Below are positions 50,929 to 59,047 of a stretch of 64,000 nucleotides of DNA, piece by piece. How positions within the stretch are numbered: the first letter of the stretch is position 1; each line of letters begins with the position of its first letter. This DNA comes from Microbispora oryzae (lineage in GTDB: Bacteria; Actinomycetota; Actinomycetes; Streptosporangiales; Streptosporangiaceae): positions 416,336 to 480,335 of the forward strand of contig NZ_JAFCNB010000003.1 of NCBI RefSeq assembly GCF_017896165.1. The letters are read 5' to 3'. The notes beneath the pieces were generated by a model. It was not told where the DNA came from and did not search any database. It worked only from the letters and a program-made list of their open reading frames with translations. The position numbers and the translations under genes were made by a program.

Positions 50929-51822
50929 ATGACCTTCTCGCCCCGCCCGCCGCACGTCGGTGGCCGACCGGATCCGACAGACAGCACTACCGCGCCCGGT
51001 GGAGAGCCCGCTCCCGCCCGCGGGTACCTGCTGGACAACGCGCGCACCGAGGCGGGCGAGCGATTCGTCTGGCTGGCCGAGCTGTTCGACGGTGTGACGC
51101 GGGTGCACTTCGATCGACTGGGGGTCAGGGCAGGCTCGCGCTGCTGGGAGGTGGGGGCCGGTGGCCGCAGCATCCCGGAGGCGCTCGCGGCGGCCGTCGG
51201 TCCGACCGGGCACGTGCTGGCCACCGACATCGACCCGTCGTGGCTGAACGCAGGCGACGGGTACGAGATACGCCGGCACGATGTCGCCGCCGATCCGCCC
51301 CCAGAGCCGGGTACGTTCGACCTGGTGCACGCCCGGCTCGTGCTGGTCCATGTACCCGACCGGGCTCGGGCGCTGGCCACGATGGCGGCGGCGCTGCGGC
51401 CCGGCGGCTGGCTGCTGGTCGAGGACGCCGACACTGCTCTGCAGCCACTGGCATGCCTGGACGACAGCGGCCCGGCGCAGCGGCGGGCCAACCGGCTGCG
51501 CGACGCGGTCCGGGAACTGCTGGCCCGCCGCGGCGCGGACCTGCGCTACGGCCGGACACTGCCGCGGGCACTGCGTGAGGCCGGCTTGGTGGACGTCGCC
51601 GCGGCGGGCTCTTTCCCGGTCGGCGGGCCGGCCTGCGACCGGCTGGAGGCGGCGACCATCCGGCACGTGCGCGGCGAGCTGCTCGCGGCCGGCCTGGCCG
51701 ACGACGCCGAGATCGACGCGCACCTGGCCGCCATCCACGCGGGCGAACTCGACCTGACACTCGCGCCGCTGATCTCGGCCTGGGGACGCCGTCCAGCAGA
51801 GCATCCGCCGGCACTCGGTTAG
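50929..51822 (+). CDS. Class I SAM-dependent methyltransferase
   Basis: Protein of 297 residues. After a Pro-rich N-terminus it has YLLDNARTEAGERFVWLAELFD, motif I CWEVGAGGRSIPEALA, an acidic ATDIDPS and the later ALRPGGWLLVEDAD (motif IV-like). The fold is a Rossmann methyltransferase of the broad methyltransf_25/31 group; the substrate is unknown. The ATG at 50929 lacks a well-spaced Shine-Dalgarno (GGAGG is 15 bp upstream), so the start is uncertain. It is convergent with the pip gene. Confidence 0.82.
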   Translation: MTFSPRPPHVGGRPDPTDSTTAPGGEPAPARGYLLDNARTEAGERFVWLAELFDGVTRVHFDRLGVRAGSRCWEVGAGGRSIPEALAAAVGPTGHVLATDIDPSWLNAGDGYEIRRHDVAADPPPEPGTFDLVHARLVLVHVPDRARALATMAAALRPGGWLLVEDADTALQPLACLDDSGPAQRRANRLRDAVRELLARRGADLRYGRTLPRALREAGLVDVAAAGSFPVGGPACDRLEAATIRHVRGELLAAGLADDAEIDAHLAAIHAGELDLTLAPLISAWGRRPAEHPPALG

Positions 51823-51861
51823 GTGGCGGATGCTCGGGCGCGCCGCCGACCCCGGGGTAAA

Positions 51862-51874
51862 TTTACAATGTAAA
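51862..51874. promoter_or_regulatory. TTTACAATGTAAA palindrome, copy 4
   Basis: TTTACA-A-TGTAAA is a perfect 6-bp-arm palindrome in the convergent gap between the methyltransferase and pip genes. It is the most symmetrical of the four related sites, yet no gene begins next to it. Confidence 0.5.
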
Positions 51875-52017
51875 GGCCATGGGGTCGGTGACCAAATCCA
51901 TCCATCCAATTCCCAAGCCACAACAATCAGCAGGCCCCAGCACAGCGACTCACGCATGAGCCGGGGAGTGGCCCCGCCCCATGCGTGTCCGGTAACCCCT
52001 GCGGCGCCAATCGAAGG

Positions 52018-52974
52018 TCAGACCGGGGGACCGGCGAAGCCGTCCAGGGCGGCGCGGATCTCCTTCCGCATGGTGTCGCTGCCGGTGTGGCCCGAGTCGT
52101 CGACCACGACGAGACGGGCGTCGGGCCATGCCTGGGCGAGTTGCCACGCGTTCTCCAGCGGCCCGCCCAGGTCGAACCGGCCGTGGATCAGCACGCCGGG
52201 GATGCCGGCCAGCTTGTACGCGTCGCGCAGGAGGGCACCCTCTTCCAGCCACGCGCCGTTCGAAAAGTAGTGGGCGCAGATCCGCACGAGAGCCTGCAGG
52301 GCGGCGGATGGCCGGTCGCTGTAGGCGTTCGGCGCGCCGTTGACCTCCAGGGAGATCACCGTGTCCTCCCACGCCGTCCAGTCGTACGTCGCCCGGGCTC
52401 TGACAGCGGGATCGGGGTCGGCCATGAGGCGCGCGTAGGCAGCCGGCAGATCGCCGTCGCGCTGGTCTTCCGGAACCCCCATACGGAAGCGCTGCCATTG
52501 CTCGGGGAAGAAGCGCCCGACACCGCGGTAGAGCCAGTCGATCTCGGAGCGGCGGGTCATGGTGACGCCGGTGATGACCATTTCCGACACCCTCTCGGGG
52601 TGCGCTTCGGCGTAGGCGAGCATGAGGGTGGAGCCCCATGATCCGCCGTAGAGCAGCCAGCGGTCGACGCCGAGGTGTTCGCGCAGTCGCTCCATGTCGG
52701 CGACCAGATGGTGTGTGGTGTTGGTCGCCAGGTCGACCTCGGGGTCGCTCGCGTGGGGGAGACTCCGCCCGCAGTTGCGCTGGTCGAACAGGATGATGCG
52801 GTAGCGCTCCGGGTCGAAGCCGCGGCGCTGGCCTGGCGTACAGCCCGAGCCGGGCCCGCCGTGGACGACGAGCGCGGGCTTGCCCGCCGGGTTACCGCAG
52901 ACCTCCCAGTAGACGAGGTGGCCGTCGCCGACGTCCAGATGCCCGTGGTCGTAGGGCTCGATGGGGGGATACAT
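52018..52974 (-). CDS. pip: Proline iminopeptidase
   Basis: Alpha/beta-hydrolase of 318 residues of peptidase family S33. It has the oxyanion motif HGGPGSGCTPG (about residues 38-48), the nucleophile elbow GGSWGS and the distal Asp/His pair in GRFDLGG and DSGHTG. It removes N-terminal proline from peptides. A long inverted repeat at 53020-53053 lies 46 bp upstream of the ATG, and a TATAGG hexamer beside it may be the -10. Confidence 0.9.
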   Translation of the reverse strand: MYPPIEPYDHGHLDVGDGHLVYWEVCGNPAGKPALVVHGGPGSGCTPGQRRGFDPERYRIILFDQRNCGRSLPHASDPEVDLATNTTHHLVADMERLREHLGVDRWLLYGGSWGSTLMLAYAEAHPERVSEMVITGVTMTRRSEIDWLYRGVGRFFPEQWQRFRMGVPEDQRDGDLPAAYARLMADPDPAVRARATYDWTAWEDTVISLEVNGAPNAYSDRPSAALQALVRICAHYFSNGAWLEEGALLRDAYKLAGIPGVLIHGRFDLGGPLENAWQLAQAWPDARLVVVDDSGHTGSDTMRKEIRAALDGFAGPPV

Positions 52975-53394
52975 GGCTCGAAAATACCGCCGCCGCGCGG
53001 CGAAATGCCCGCTTAGTCCTATACCAGACAGAAGGCGAATTCTGTCTGGTATATCGGATTGCTCCGCTCGTTCGGCCGGATGGACGGCATCTCTGAGCGG
53101 CTGGCCTTCGGATTGGGCCGGTCTTCCGATCGGGTCGCTTCAAGATCGATTCATTGACGGAGCCGGGTCGATTGCCGCCGGGTCCCGAGTTGAACGCGAC
53201 CGGGCCGCTGCGGCCCGGGTCGGAATCCTGGCGCGCTGTGCCGGAAGGCGACCGGAACCCGCGGACAACGGCGGGCGCCGGCGGAATTCTCGGGTGGAAA
53301 ACCGCCCACGGCGGCGAGCTTCCAGGCGCCAGGGCTGACTCCACTCGGCCTTTTCGCAATGCTCGATAATGAACATTATGTCAAGTAAAGCGCG
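52975..53394. other. Intergenic region with one strong inverted repeat
   Basis: Between pip and the Zn-ADH pseudogene no reliable gene was found. The frames on both strands are short and of shadow type. The only clear element is the inverted repeat at 53020-53053. Confidence 0.5.
53020..53053. promoter_or_regulatory. Long inverted repeat upstream of pip
   Basis: TATACCAGACAGAA and TTCTGTCTGGTATA are perfectly complementary 14-bp arms separated by 6 bp. They are much AT-richer than the surroundings and centred about 62 bp upstream of the pip start. They are more likely an operator or regulatory hairpin than a terminator, since no U tract follows. Confidence 0.65.
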
Positions 53395-53590
53395 GACGGC
53401 CAGCGGGGCCGCCGCGATCGGGTCGAGCCCTTCCGGCAGCGGGGTCACGAAGTCGGCCTTGAGATGGCGTATTCGGCGTAGCCGCGCCGTCCATGCCGAT
53501 GCCTGTGATGCGCTTTCGCCGGCAGAGGATCTGCTCGCCGCGTACGCAGTATTCGCAGCTGTTGGTGAGCGTAGTCTGGGAAGAGCGGGC
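53395..53590 (-). pseudogene. Zinc-binding alcohol dehydrogenase remnant, frameshifted
   Basis: On the minus strand one frame reads TLTNSCEYCVRGEQILCRR then KRITGIGMDG, the structural-zinc lobe of zinc alcohol dehydrogenases. The next segment, YAEYAIS and later DFVTPLPEGLDPIAAAPL, continues in shifted frames. Compared with the expected GG-YAEY junction there is an extra CG after the DG codons (near 53478-53486). The catalytic N-terminal part and the Rossmann domain are missing. The fragment abuts the end of the DagK-like gene. Confidence 0.7.
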
Positions 53591-53594
53591 CTGG

Positions 53595-54629
53595 TCAGGA
53601 GGTCTGGGCCGTCCGCGCCGGTGGTGCGTCCGCGTTGTCGGTGGGCGGGTGGGGCCGGCACACGGTGATGCCGTGCGGGACGACTTTGACGGTCACCTTT
53701 TTAGCGGGTTTGCGGGCTCCTCCGTCCAGTTCGTACGTCCGGGGGGTGGCGAGCTTGATGGTGATCTTCCGGGCGCGGGTGATCCGGACGAACGGTGACC
53801 TGTCGGCGGCGCCGGTGCTCATGCGGCTGATGGTGCGTGCCCACTGGATGGGGCCGTCCGCGGTGGAGAGGCCGACTTCGAGGCGGCCGTCGTCGTAGCG
53901 GGCGTTCCGGAACACGTCGATGCCGCCGGTGACTGTGCCGATGTTGCCGATGAGTACGCAGCTGGCGTCGCCTTCGAACCAGTGGGTGCCGTCGAGGGTG
54001 ATTTTCATCGGGGAGGCGGTGCTGCTGATGTGGCGCAGGCCGGTCCAGAAGTAGGAGAGGCGGCCGAGCCGGTCTTTGAGGCCGCGGTCGGCGTCGGCGA
54101 TCATTTCGGCGTCGAAGCCGACTCCGGCCATGACGGCGAAGTGCTCTCCGTTGATCTTGCCGAGGTCGATGCGGGCGCGGCGGCCCTCGAACGCGATGCG
54201 GACGGCCTCGGTGACGTTTTCGGGGATGGACAGGTTGCGGGCGAGCAGGTTGGCGGTGCCCGCGGGGACGATGGCTATTGTGGCGTCGGTGCCGGCGAGG
54301 GCGTCGACGCAGCGTTGGACGGATCCGTCGCCGCCCCAGACGATGAACAGGTCGGCGCCCTTCTTGAGCCCGTCGCGGGCGGCTTTGGGGGCTTTCTTGC
54401 TTTTGGGGATTTCATACCAGAGCAGGTCGTCGATGTCGTAGCTGTTGATCGCTGTGCGGAGTTCGTCGAGGCCGCCACCGAGGGTCTTCTTGCGGTGGGC
54501 GATGACGGCGACGCGCGGAGGCTTGCGCTCGCCCGACTGGGCGGGGTGTGTGGAGGGATCCGAGTCGGCCACGGGATCGCCTGCGGGATTGGCCGCGGGG
54601 CGGGTCGGGGTGTCAGCCGGTTTCGCCAT
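53595..54629 (-). CDS. Diacylglycerol/sphingosine kinase-like lipid kinase
   Basis: Protein of 344 residues of the DagK_cat/LCB5 family. It has the nucleotide-binding GGDGSVQRCVDAL (about residue 100), GTANLLARNLSIP and the C-terminal lobe with YELDGG. It should phosphorylate a lipid such as diacylglycerol, at the membrane face. The first ~40 residues are Pro/Asp rich and disordered. ATG 54629 is the likely start. Its 3' end lies next to the Zn-ADH pseudogene. Confidence 0.88.
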   Translation of the reverse strand: MAKPADTPTRPAANPAGDPVADSDPSTHPAQSGERKPPRVAVIAHRKKTLGGGLDELRTAINSYDIDDLLWYEIPKSKKAPKAARDGLKKGADLFIVWGGDGSVQRCVDALAGTDATIAIVPAGTANLLARNLSIPENVTEAVRIAFEGRRARIDLGKINGEHFAVMAGVGFDAEMIADADRGLKDRLGRLSYFWTGLRHISSTASPMKITLDGTHWFEGDASCVLIGNIGTVTGGIDVFRNARYDDGRLEVGLSTADGPIQWARTISRMSTGAADRSPFVRITRARKITIKLATPRTYELDGGARKPAKKVTVKVVPHGITVCRPHPPTDNADAPPARTAQTS

Positions 54630-54735
54630 GCGGCCACGACTACCCCGGCGCGTGCGCTTCAGACCTTGGGCGGGTGGTACGCGCCGGGGTCGGCCCTCTC
54701 CCCCGCGCTTCTTCGTCTGCTGTGGTGTCGGGAGG

Positions 54736-55707
54736 TCAGACGCTGAGCAGGTCGCTCGAGACCTTCCAGAGGCGCTTGGCGGCGGTGGGGTCGAGCGCCC
54801 ATTCCTTGACACCGTGCGGGTGCTGCGCGAGGTTGGCGTCGTCCGGCACGGTGTATGCCTCTTGTGAATCGTCGAGGTAGTGGCCTCCGGAGTGGGCGAA
54901 CTCGGGGGCGACGGCCGCGACGATGGTGGTGGCGGCTCCCTGCTCGACCGTTTTGTAGGTGAAGACTCCGGCGGCCTCGGCCGCGTCGAGCGACGCCTTC
55001 TGCTGCGCGGTGAAGTTGCGCTGCAGTCCCGTTCGGACGCCGCCGGGGTTCACCGTATTGGCGATGATGCCGTCGGACGCCCAAAGGCGGGTCGCCTCGG
55101 TGGCGAACAGAGAGTTCGCCGTCTTCGATTGGGCGTAGGCGATCTGGGGGTCGTAGCTGCGGCGCTCGAAGTGGAGGTCGTCGAAGTCGATGCCGGAGCG
55201 CATGTGCGCTGTCGAACTGACCGAGACGATCCGTGCTCCCTCGCGGTCGGTCGCTCCCAGGGCAAGGGCGTGGTGGAGGCCGGTGGCCAGGGCGAAGTGG
55301 CCGAGATGGTTGGTCGCGAATTGCAGTTCCCAGCCTTCCCGTGTCCGTTCGAGGCCACTGGTGACCACGCCCGCGTTGTTGATGAGCAGGTGAAGCGGGC
55401 CGTTCCACGTGTCGGCGAATCGGGTGACGGTGGTCCTGTCGGCGAGGTCGAGCCGGGCGACGCGGGGCCGGATCCCTCCGGTTGACTTCGCGATCGTCTC
55501 GGCGACGGCGTCACCGGCGGTCGTGTTCCGGACGGCGAGCGTCACCTCTGCTCCGGCGGAGGTCAGCACACGAGCCGTCTCGGTCCCGATTCCGGAGGAG
55601 GCTCCGGTCACGATCGCGCGGACGCCGGTGAGGTCGACGCCCCGGAGGACCTCGGCCGCGGTGCTTGAGGAGGTGAAGGGCGTGGAGATGAGTCTGCGAG
55701 TGGACAT
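54736..55707 (-). CDS. SDR family oxidoreductase (retinol dehydrogenase-like)
   Basis: Protein of 323 residues of the extended/WW-oxidoreductase-like SDR group. It shows TGASSGIG (about residues 35-42), the NNAG motif, catalytic YAQSK (Tyr and Lys) and the long C-terminal part typical of retinol-dehydrogenase-like SDRs. The ATG 55707 lacks an obvious ribosome binding site. It is divergent from a TetR gene, with a perfect inverted repeat in the gap. Substrate unknown. Confidence 0.9.
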   Translation of the reverse strand: MSTRRLISTPFTSSSTAAEVLRGVDLTGVRAIVTGASSGIGTETARVLTSAGAEVTLAVRNTTAGDAVAETIAKSTGGIRPRVARLDLADRTTVTRFADTWNGPLHLLINNAGVVTSGLERTREGWELQFATNHLGHFALATGLHHALALGATDREGARIVSVSSTAHMRSGIDFDDLHFERRSYDPQIAYAQSKTANSLFATEATRLWASDGIIANTVNPGGVRTGLQRNFTAQQKASLDAAEAAGVFTYKTVEQGAATTIVAAVAPEFAHSGGHYLDDSQEAYTVPDDANLAQHPHGVKEWALDPTAAKRLWKVSSDLLSV

Positions 55708-55714
55708 GGCCGTG

Positions 55715-55744
55715 ACTATACAGAGTAAGCATGATTTGTATAGT
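55715..55744. promoter_or_regulatory. TetR operator between SDR and TetR genes
   Basis: ACTATACA (55715-55722) and TGTATAGT (55737-55744) are perfect 8-bp arms separated by 14 bp in the 63-bp gap between the divergent SDR and TetR genes. It lies 8 bp from the SDR start codon and would block both promoters. Confidence 0.75.
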
Positions 55745-55770
55745 TTGCCGCGCGCTCGTATGCTCGTGTC

Positions 55771-56343
55771 ATGAGCAGCCCCGACGTTGGTCATCCGTCG
55801 TCGACAGCCGCCGATTCTGGCCGCCGGACCATGGTTCTGGACTCCGCCATGGTCACGTTCGCGCGATTCGGTTACCGGAAGACCTCGATGGAGGAGGTGG
55901 CGCGGGCGGCGCGCATCTCCCGGCCCGGGCTCTATTTCCTCTTCTCCTCGAAGGAGGCCCTGTTCCGTGCCGCGGTTGCCCAGGCCTTGGATCGCGACAT
56001 CGCAGCGGTCGAAGACGTCCTCGCCGACACCGGCCGGCCCCTTCTGAAGCGTCTGGTCGATGCGTTCGATCAGTGGGCGGGCCGCTACATCGGCCCGCTG
56101 GCGAGCGATGTCGCGGTGGTCATCGAGGACAATCCCGGCCTTCTCGGTGAGATCATCGAGGCTCCGCGGCGGCGTTTCGAGGAACTGATCACAGACGCGA
56201 TCGCCATCAGGTCGGGCCGCGAGGCGGCTCCCCCTGTCGCACGGACGATGATCAGCGCGTCGATCGGCCTCAAGCATCAGGTCGCATCACGCGAGGACTA
56301 CCTCGAACGGCTGGAGGTGGCGGTCGATCTCCTTCTGCGCTGA
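55771..56343 (+). CDS. TetR/AcrR family regulator
   Basis: Repressor of 190 residues. The HTH at about 22-60 reads FARFGYRKTSMEEVARAARISRPGLYFLFSSKEALF. The rest is a helical ligand domain. The ATG at 55771 is 26 bp after the operator. It likely represses the divergent SDR. Confidence 0.9.
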   Translation: MSSPDVGHPSSTAADSGRRTMVLDSAMVTFARFGYRKTSMEEVARAARISRPGLYFLFSSKEALFRAAVAQALDRDIAAVEDVLADTGRPLLKRLVDAFDQWAGRYIGPLASDVAVVIEDNPGLLGEIIEAPRRRFEELITDAIAIRSGREAAPPVARTMISASIGLKHQVASREDYLERLEVAVDLLLR

Positions 56344-56400
56344 GGACGCCTTTTTCTGGTGGCGACATCGTTCCAGGCGGCGATATCGGTGCGGGTCGGC

Positions 56401-57000
56401 TCAGTTTCGCGGTTTGCGCCAGGTGATGCTGTACCGCCACAGGAGGTGGCGGCGGTATTGGGAGCCGGGCAGGATCTCGGCGGCAAGCGCGCGCATCTCC
56501 GGGTAGGTCACCGGTGGCGGCCAGACGATGGGCGACGGGTGCTGCCAGTGGCCTTTCGTCACGCGGTGGAAGGTGCTGGCGGTGACGGCGGCGAGTTCGC
56601 GTGGCAGGTCGTTGGGCAGGGTGCTGCGGGCGAGGCCGATGACGGCCAGGACGCCGCCGGGGCGCAGCAGGTCCCGCATGCGGGTCAGTCCGGCGGTGGC
56701 GTCCATGTGGTGCAGGGTGGCGACTGACGCGATGACGTCGAACGAGGCGGGGTCGAAGGGGTGCGTCAGGAAGTCGCCGACGATGTAGTCGACGTCGCCG
56801 GCGTGCGCGCGGGCCTGGTCGATGCTGGGTGTGTGGAGGTCGATGCCGGTGACGTTGGGGACGGTACGCCGGAGTTCGCGGGTGAGTGTGCCTTCGCCGC
56901 AGCCGACGTCGAGGGCGTGCCGGGCGTCGTCGGGGACCGAGCGGAGGATGCGGGGGTGGTAGTGGATGTTGCCGTTCCACCGCCTGCTGGTTGCCGTCAT
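56401..57000 (-). CDS. Class I SAM-dependent methyltransferase
   Basis: Protein of 199 residues. Motif I is ALDVGCGEGTLTRELR (about residues 29-44), followed by GIDLHTPS and the motif-IV region FDVIASVATLHHMD. The segment LLRPGGVLAVIGLARS is typical of the Methyltransf_11 group. Substrate unknown. It is convergent with the preceding TetR gene. Confidence 0.88.
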   Translation of the reverse strand: MTATSRRWNGNIHYHPRILRSVPDDARHALDVGCGEGTLTRELRRTVPNVTGIDLHTPSIDQARAHAGDVDYIVGDFLTHPFDPASFDVIASVATLHHMDATAGLTRMRDLLRPGGVLAVIGLARSTLPNDLPRELAAVTASTFHRVTKGHWQHPSPIVWPPPVTYPEMRALAAEILPGSQYRRHLLWRYSITWRKPRN

Positions 57001-57090
57001 CCGATCATCGTGCCAAGTGGGGGCCGCGTGGGCGTGGTGAACGGTGTGGGCGGGTTGTCTTCCGTGTTCGCGGAGAGCGTGCGTCAGGGT

Positions 57091-57116
57091 GGCTTGACGT
57101 CAAGCCAGCTTGACGT
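57091..57116. promoter_or_regulatory. TTGACGTCAA palindrome and half-site
   Basis: GGCTTGACGTCAAGCC (57091-57106) is a perfect 16-bp palindrome, and CTTGACGT recurs at 57109-57116, 16 bp after its first occurrence. It lies 13 bp before the HTH-protein start, so the encoded protein may regulate itself. Confidence 0.6.
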
Positions 57117-57128
57117 GATGCTTCGGGT

Positions 57129-57551
57129 ATGACTTCTCCTGATGCGCTGGACCGCGAGTTCACCCTTCTGGGCGCGGTGGCGCGCTACGACGAGTTGCGT
57201 ACGCGGGAGGCGCTGGCCTCCCCGGTCGGCGAGGACGACGTTCCCGCTGGGGGGCCTGCGCCGCTGACGTGCGAGGAGGCCCTTGAGCTGCTCGCACTCG
57301 GCGAGCTCATCGCGCGTAAGGCGGGCTACGGGCGGCAGCTCACCGTGCGTTCCGCCCGTAGGGCCGGCGCGTCCTGGTCGCGGATCGGGGCGGCTCTGGG
57401 CACCACGAAGCAGGCGGCCTGGGAGGCGCATCAGCGCTGGATCGACGACCAGGCCGGGCAGCGGGGCGCTGGTCACTGGGGCTGGGACGGTGAGGAGGTG
57501 GCGGCCGCGCGGCGGCTTGCCGGCGGGGTCGAGGACGACCACGCGGGGTGA
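57129..57551 (+). CDS. Small HTH protein
   Basis: Protein of 140 residues. The C-terminal half has an HTH-like segment RAGASWSRIGAALGTTKQAAWEAHQRW (about residues 81-107), a pattern found in small actinobacterial DNA-binding proteins. The N-terminal half is acidic and Leu/Glu rich. ATG 57129 follows the palindrome at 57091. It may be an autoregulatory DNA-binding protein; function is not known. Confidence 0.72.
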   Translation: MTSPDALDREFTLLGAVARYDELRTREALASPVGEDDVPAGGPAPLTCEEALELLALGELIARKAGYGRQLTVRSARRAGASWSRIGAALGTTKQAAWEAHQRWIDDQAGQRGAGHWGWDGEEVAAARRLAGGVEDDHAG

Positions 57552-57557
57552 ACGCGG

Positions 57558-57579
57558 CCGGCCGGGAATGTCCGGCCGG
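57558..57579. terminator. Terminator-like hairpin after the HTH gene
   Basis: CCGGCCGGGA and TCCGGCCGG form an 8-9 bp GC stem with one bulge directly after the HTH-protein stop. Confidence 0.55.
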
Positions 57580-57742
57580 TGTCTCCGGAGAGGTGACGGG
57601 GAGAAGAATCTTTGCTGAATGCTGTCAACCACTCCCTTTTGCGATGATTCATGCCAGATGATCGGTGGTATGGGTGTTCCCGGATCGGCCGCGAGGGCCG
57701 CGTGTGGCCGGGACGGTGAGCAGTCGCGAGAATGAGAGGACG

Positions 57743-58465
57743 ATGAGTTCGCCCTTCCGCTCACGTGGCGAGTGCAGGGCGGCGCACCGGCTGTTCGGTT
57801 CCGCGGCGACCGCGCCCCGGCGGGCGAGGGCGTTCGTGCGGTCCGAGCTCGCGCGCTGGGATCTGTCGCGGGTGGCGGATACGGCCGAGTTACTGGTGTC
57901 GGAGCTGGTGACCAACGCGGTCAACGCCACGGAGACGGCGCCGAATCCGCCGATCGCCTCGTCGATCTTCCCGGTGGCGTTGCGGACGGTCGGGCTGCGG
58001 CTCGGGGTGTCGCCGGGGCCGCGGAGTCTGCTCATCGAGGTATGGGACGGCAGCGAACGCATGCCTGTCGTGGCGGAGCGGGGGGAGCTGGCCGAGGGGG
58101 GCCGGGGCCTGGCTCTGGTGGAGGGGCTGGCCTCACGGTGGGGGCATTACACGGCCCCGGACCGCGGCAAGATCGTCTGGTGTGAGCTGCCCATCCCCCG
58201 GCCGTCCGCCGGGGCGCCATGCCCCGCTGCCGGGGACTCGGTCGCCGCGGTCGTGGAGTCACCGCAGTCGCCGGGCCCCGTCGCGGCGGAGCCGGCCGAG
58301 GCCCTCGTCGCGTCCGGGCATCTCGTATCGGCGGATCTCATGCCTGGGGAGGTGGCCGAGGCGCTCCCCCACCGGGTACGCGATCATCCCCGGGCAGCTC
58401 CCGCCACGGGCGGGCCCGACACGGCGACGTTGCTGCGTGTTCTGGAGGGTCTGCGTAGATTGTGA
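57743..58465 (+). CDS. RsbW-like ATP-binding (anti-sigma) protein
   Basis: Protein of 240 residues with an HATPase_c domain: N-box ELLVSELVTNAVNAT (about 54-68), G1 box VWDGSERMP and G2 box GGRGLALVEGLASRWG. The ~95-residue C-terminal extension is Ala/Pro/Val rich. Such single-domain GHKL kinases regulate sigma factors or signalling proteins in actinobacteria; no sigma or anti-sigma-antagonist gene is adjacent. ATG 57743 follows GAGAGGA. Confidence 0.85.
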   Translation: MSSPFRSRGECRAAHRLFGSAATAPRRARAFVRSELARWDLSRVADTAELLVSELVTNAVNATETAPNPPIASSIFPVALRTVGLRLGVSPGPRSLLIEVWDGSERMPVVAERGELAEGGRGLALVEGLASRWGHYTAPDRGKIVWCELPIPRPSAGAPCPAAGDSVAAVVESPQSPGPVAAEPAEALVASGHLVSADLMPGEVAEALPHRVRDHPRAAPATGGPDTATLLRVLEGLRRL

Positions 58466-58511
58466 GCGCGGACGGGTTCTCGGTGACTACGCAGGTATGA
58501 CGCAGGGCCGC

Positions 58512-58964
58512 TCAGGGCACGACGGTGACGGGCCAGCGGCCGGCCTTGACGAGGCGGACGGCGACCGAGCCGATGAAGCGGTGGCCCGCCTGGGCGGAGG
58601 CGCCGACGATGACGGCGTCGGCGCGGACCTCGTCGGCGACGCGCATGAGGGCGGCGGCGGGGTCTCCGCGCTCGGCCCGGAAGGTGTAGGGCACGTTGGC
58701 GGCGGTGGTGCGCGCGAACTCCTCGGCCCGGGTCCGCAGTTCCTCGGTGAACTCCTCCCCCGCCTGGATGGCCGAGGCGGTGGCGACGGGCACCATCGTG
58801 GCCACGCTGCCGAGACCGCCGATCACGTGGACGAGGACGACCTTCGACCCCTGGCGGCGGGCGAGGCCCCAGCCGTAGGCCGCGGCGCGCAGTGACGTGT
58901 CGGAACCGTCGATCCCGACGACGATCACCTGCGGGCCGTCGGTCCCGATCTCGAACGCGGTCAT
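58512..58964 (-). CDS. Universal stress protein
   Basis: UspA-type protein of 150 residues. It has the VIVVGIDGSDTSLRAAAYG start and the C-terminal ADAVIVGASAQAGHRFIGSVAVRLV, which carries a variant of the ATP-binding G-x2-G-x9-G-S motif (first Gly kept, then AS). Single Usp domain. The ATG at 58964 is good. ATP binding is not certain because of the altered motif. Confidence 0.88.
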   Translation of the reverse strand: MTAFEIGTDGPQVIVVGIDGSDTSLRAAAYGWGLARRQGSKVVLVHVIGGLGSVATMVPVATASAIQAGEEFTEELRTRAEEFARTTAANVPYTFRAERGDPAAALMRVADEVRADAVIVGASAQAGHRFIGSVAVRLVKAGRWPVTVVP

Positions 58965-59047
58965 GAGGTGAGCCTACGACCGGTCGCGCCTCCCCCGGTA
59001 CGGCAGGTGAGCGGTGGTTGCGGGCCGGTGTGGCGGGGTTCCGCGGA

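Noticed and set aside
53140..53661. A 173-residue minus-strand frame as an intact gene
   Set aside because: It mixes shifted pieces of a zinc alcohol dehydrogenase with unrelated sequence, so it is better explained as a frameshifted remnant.
57084..57764. A 226-residue minus frame opposite the small HTH gene
   Set aside because: It has no family motif and overlaps the palindrome. The + strand HTH gene has better coding character.
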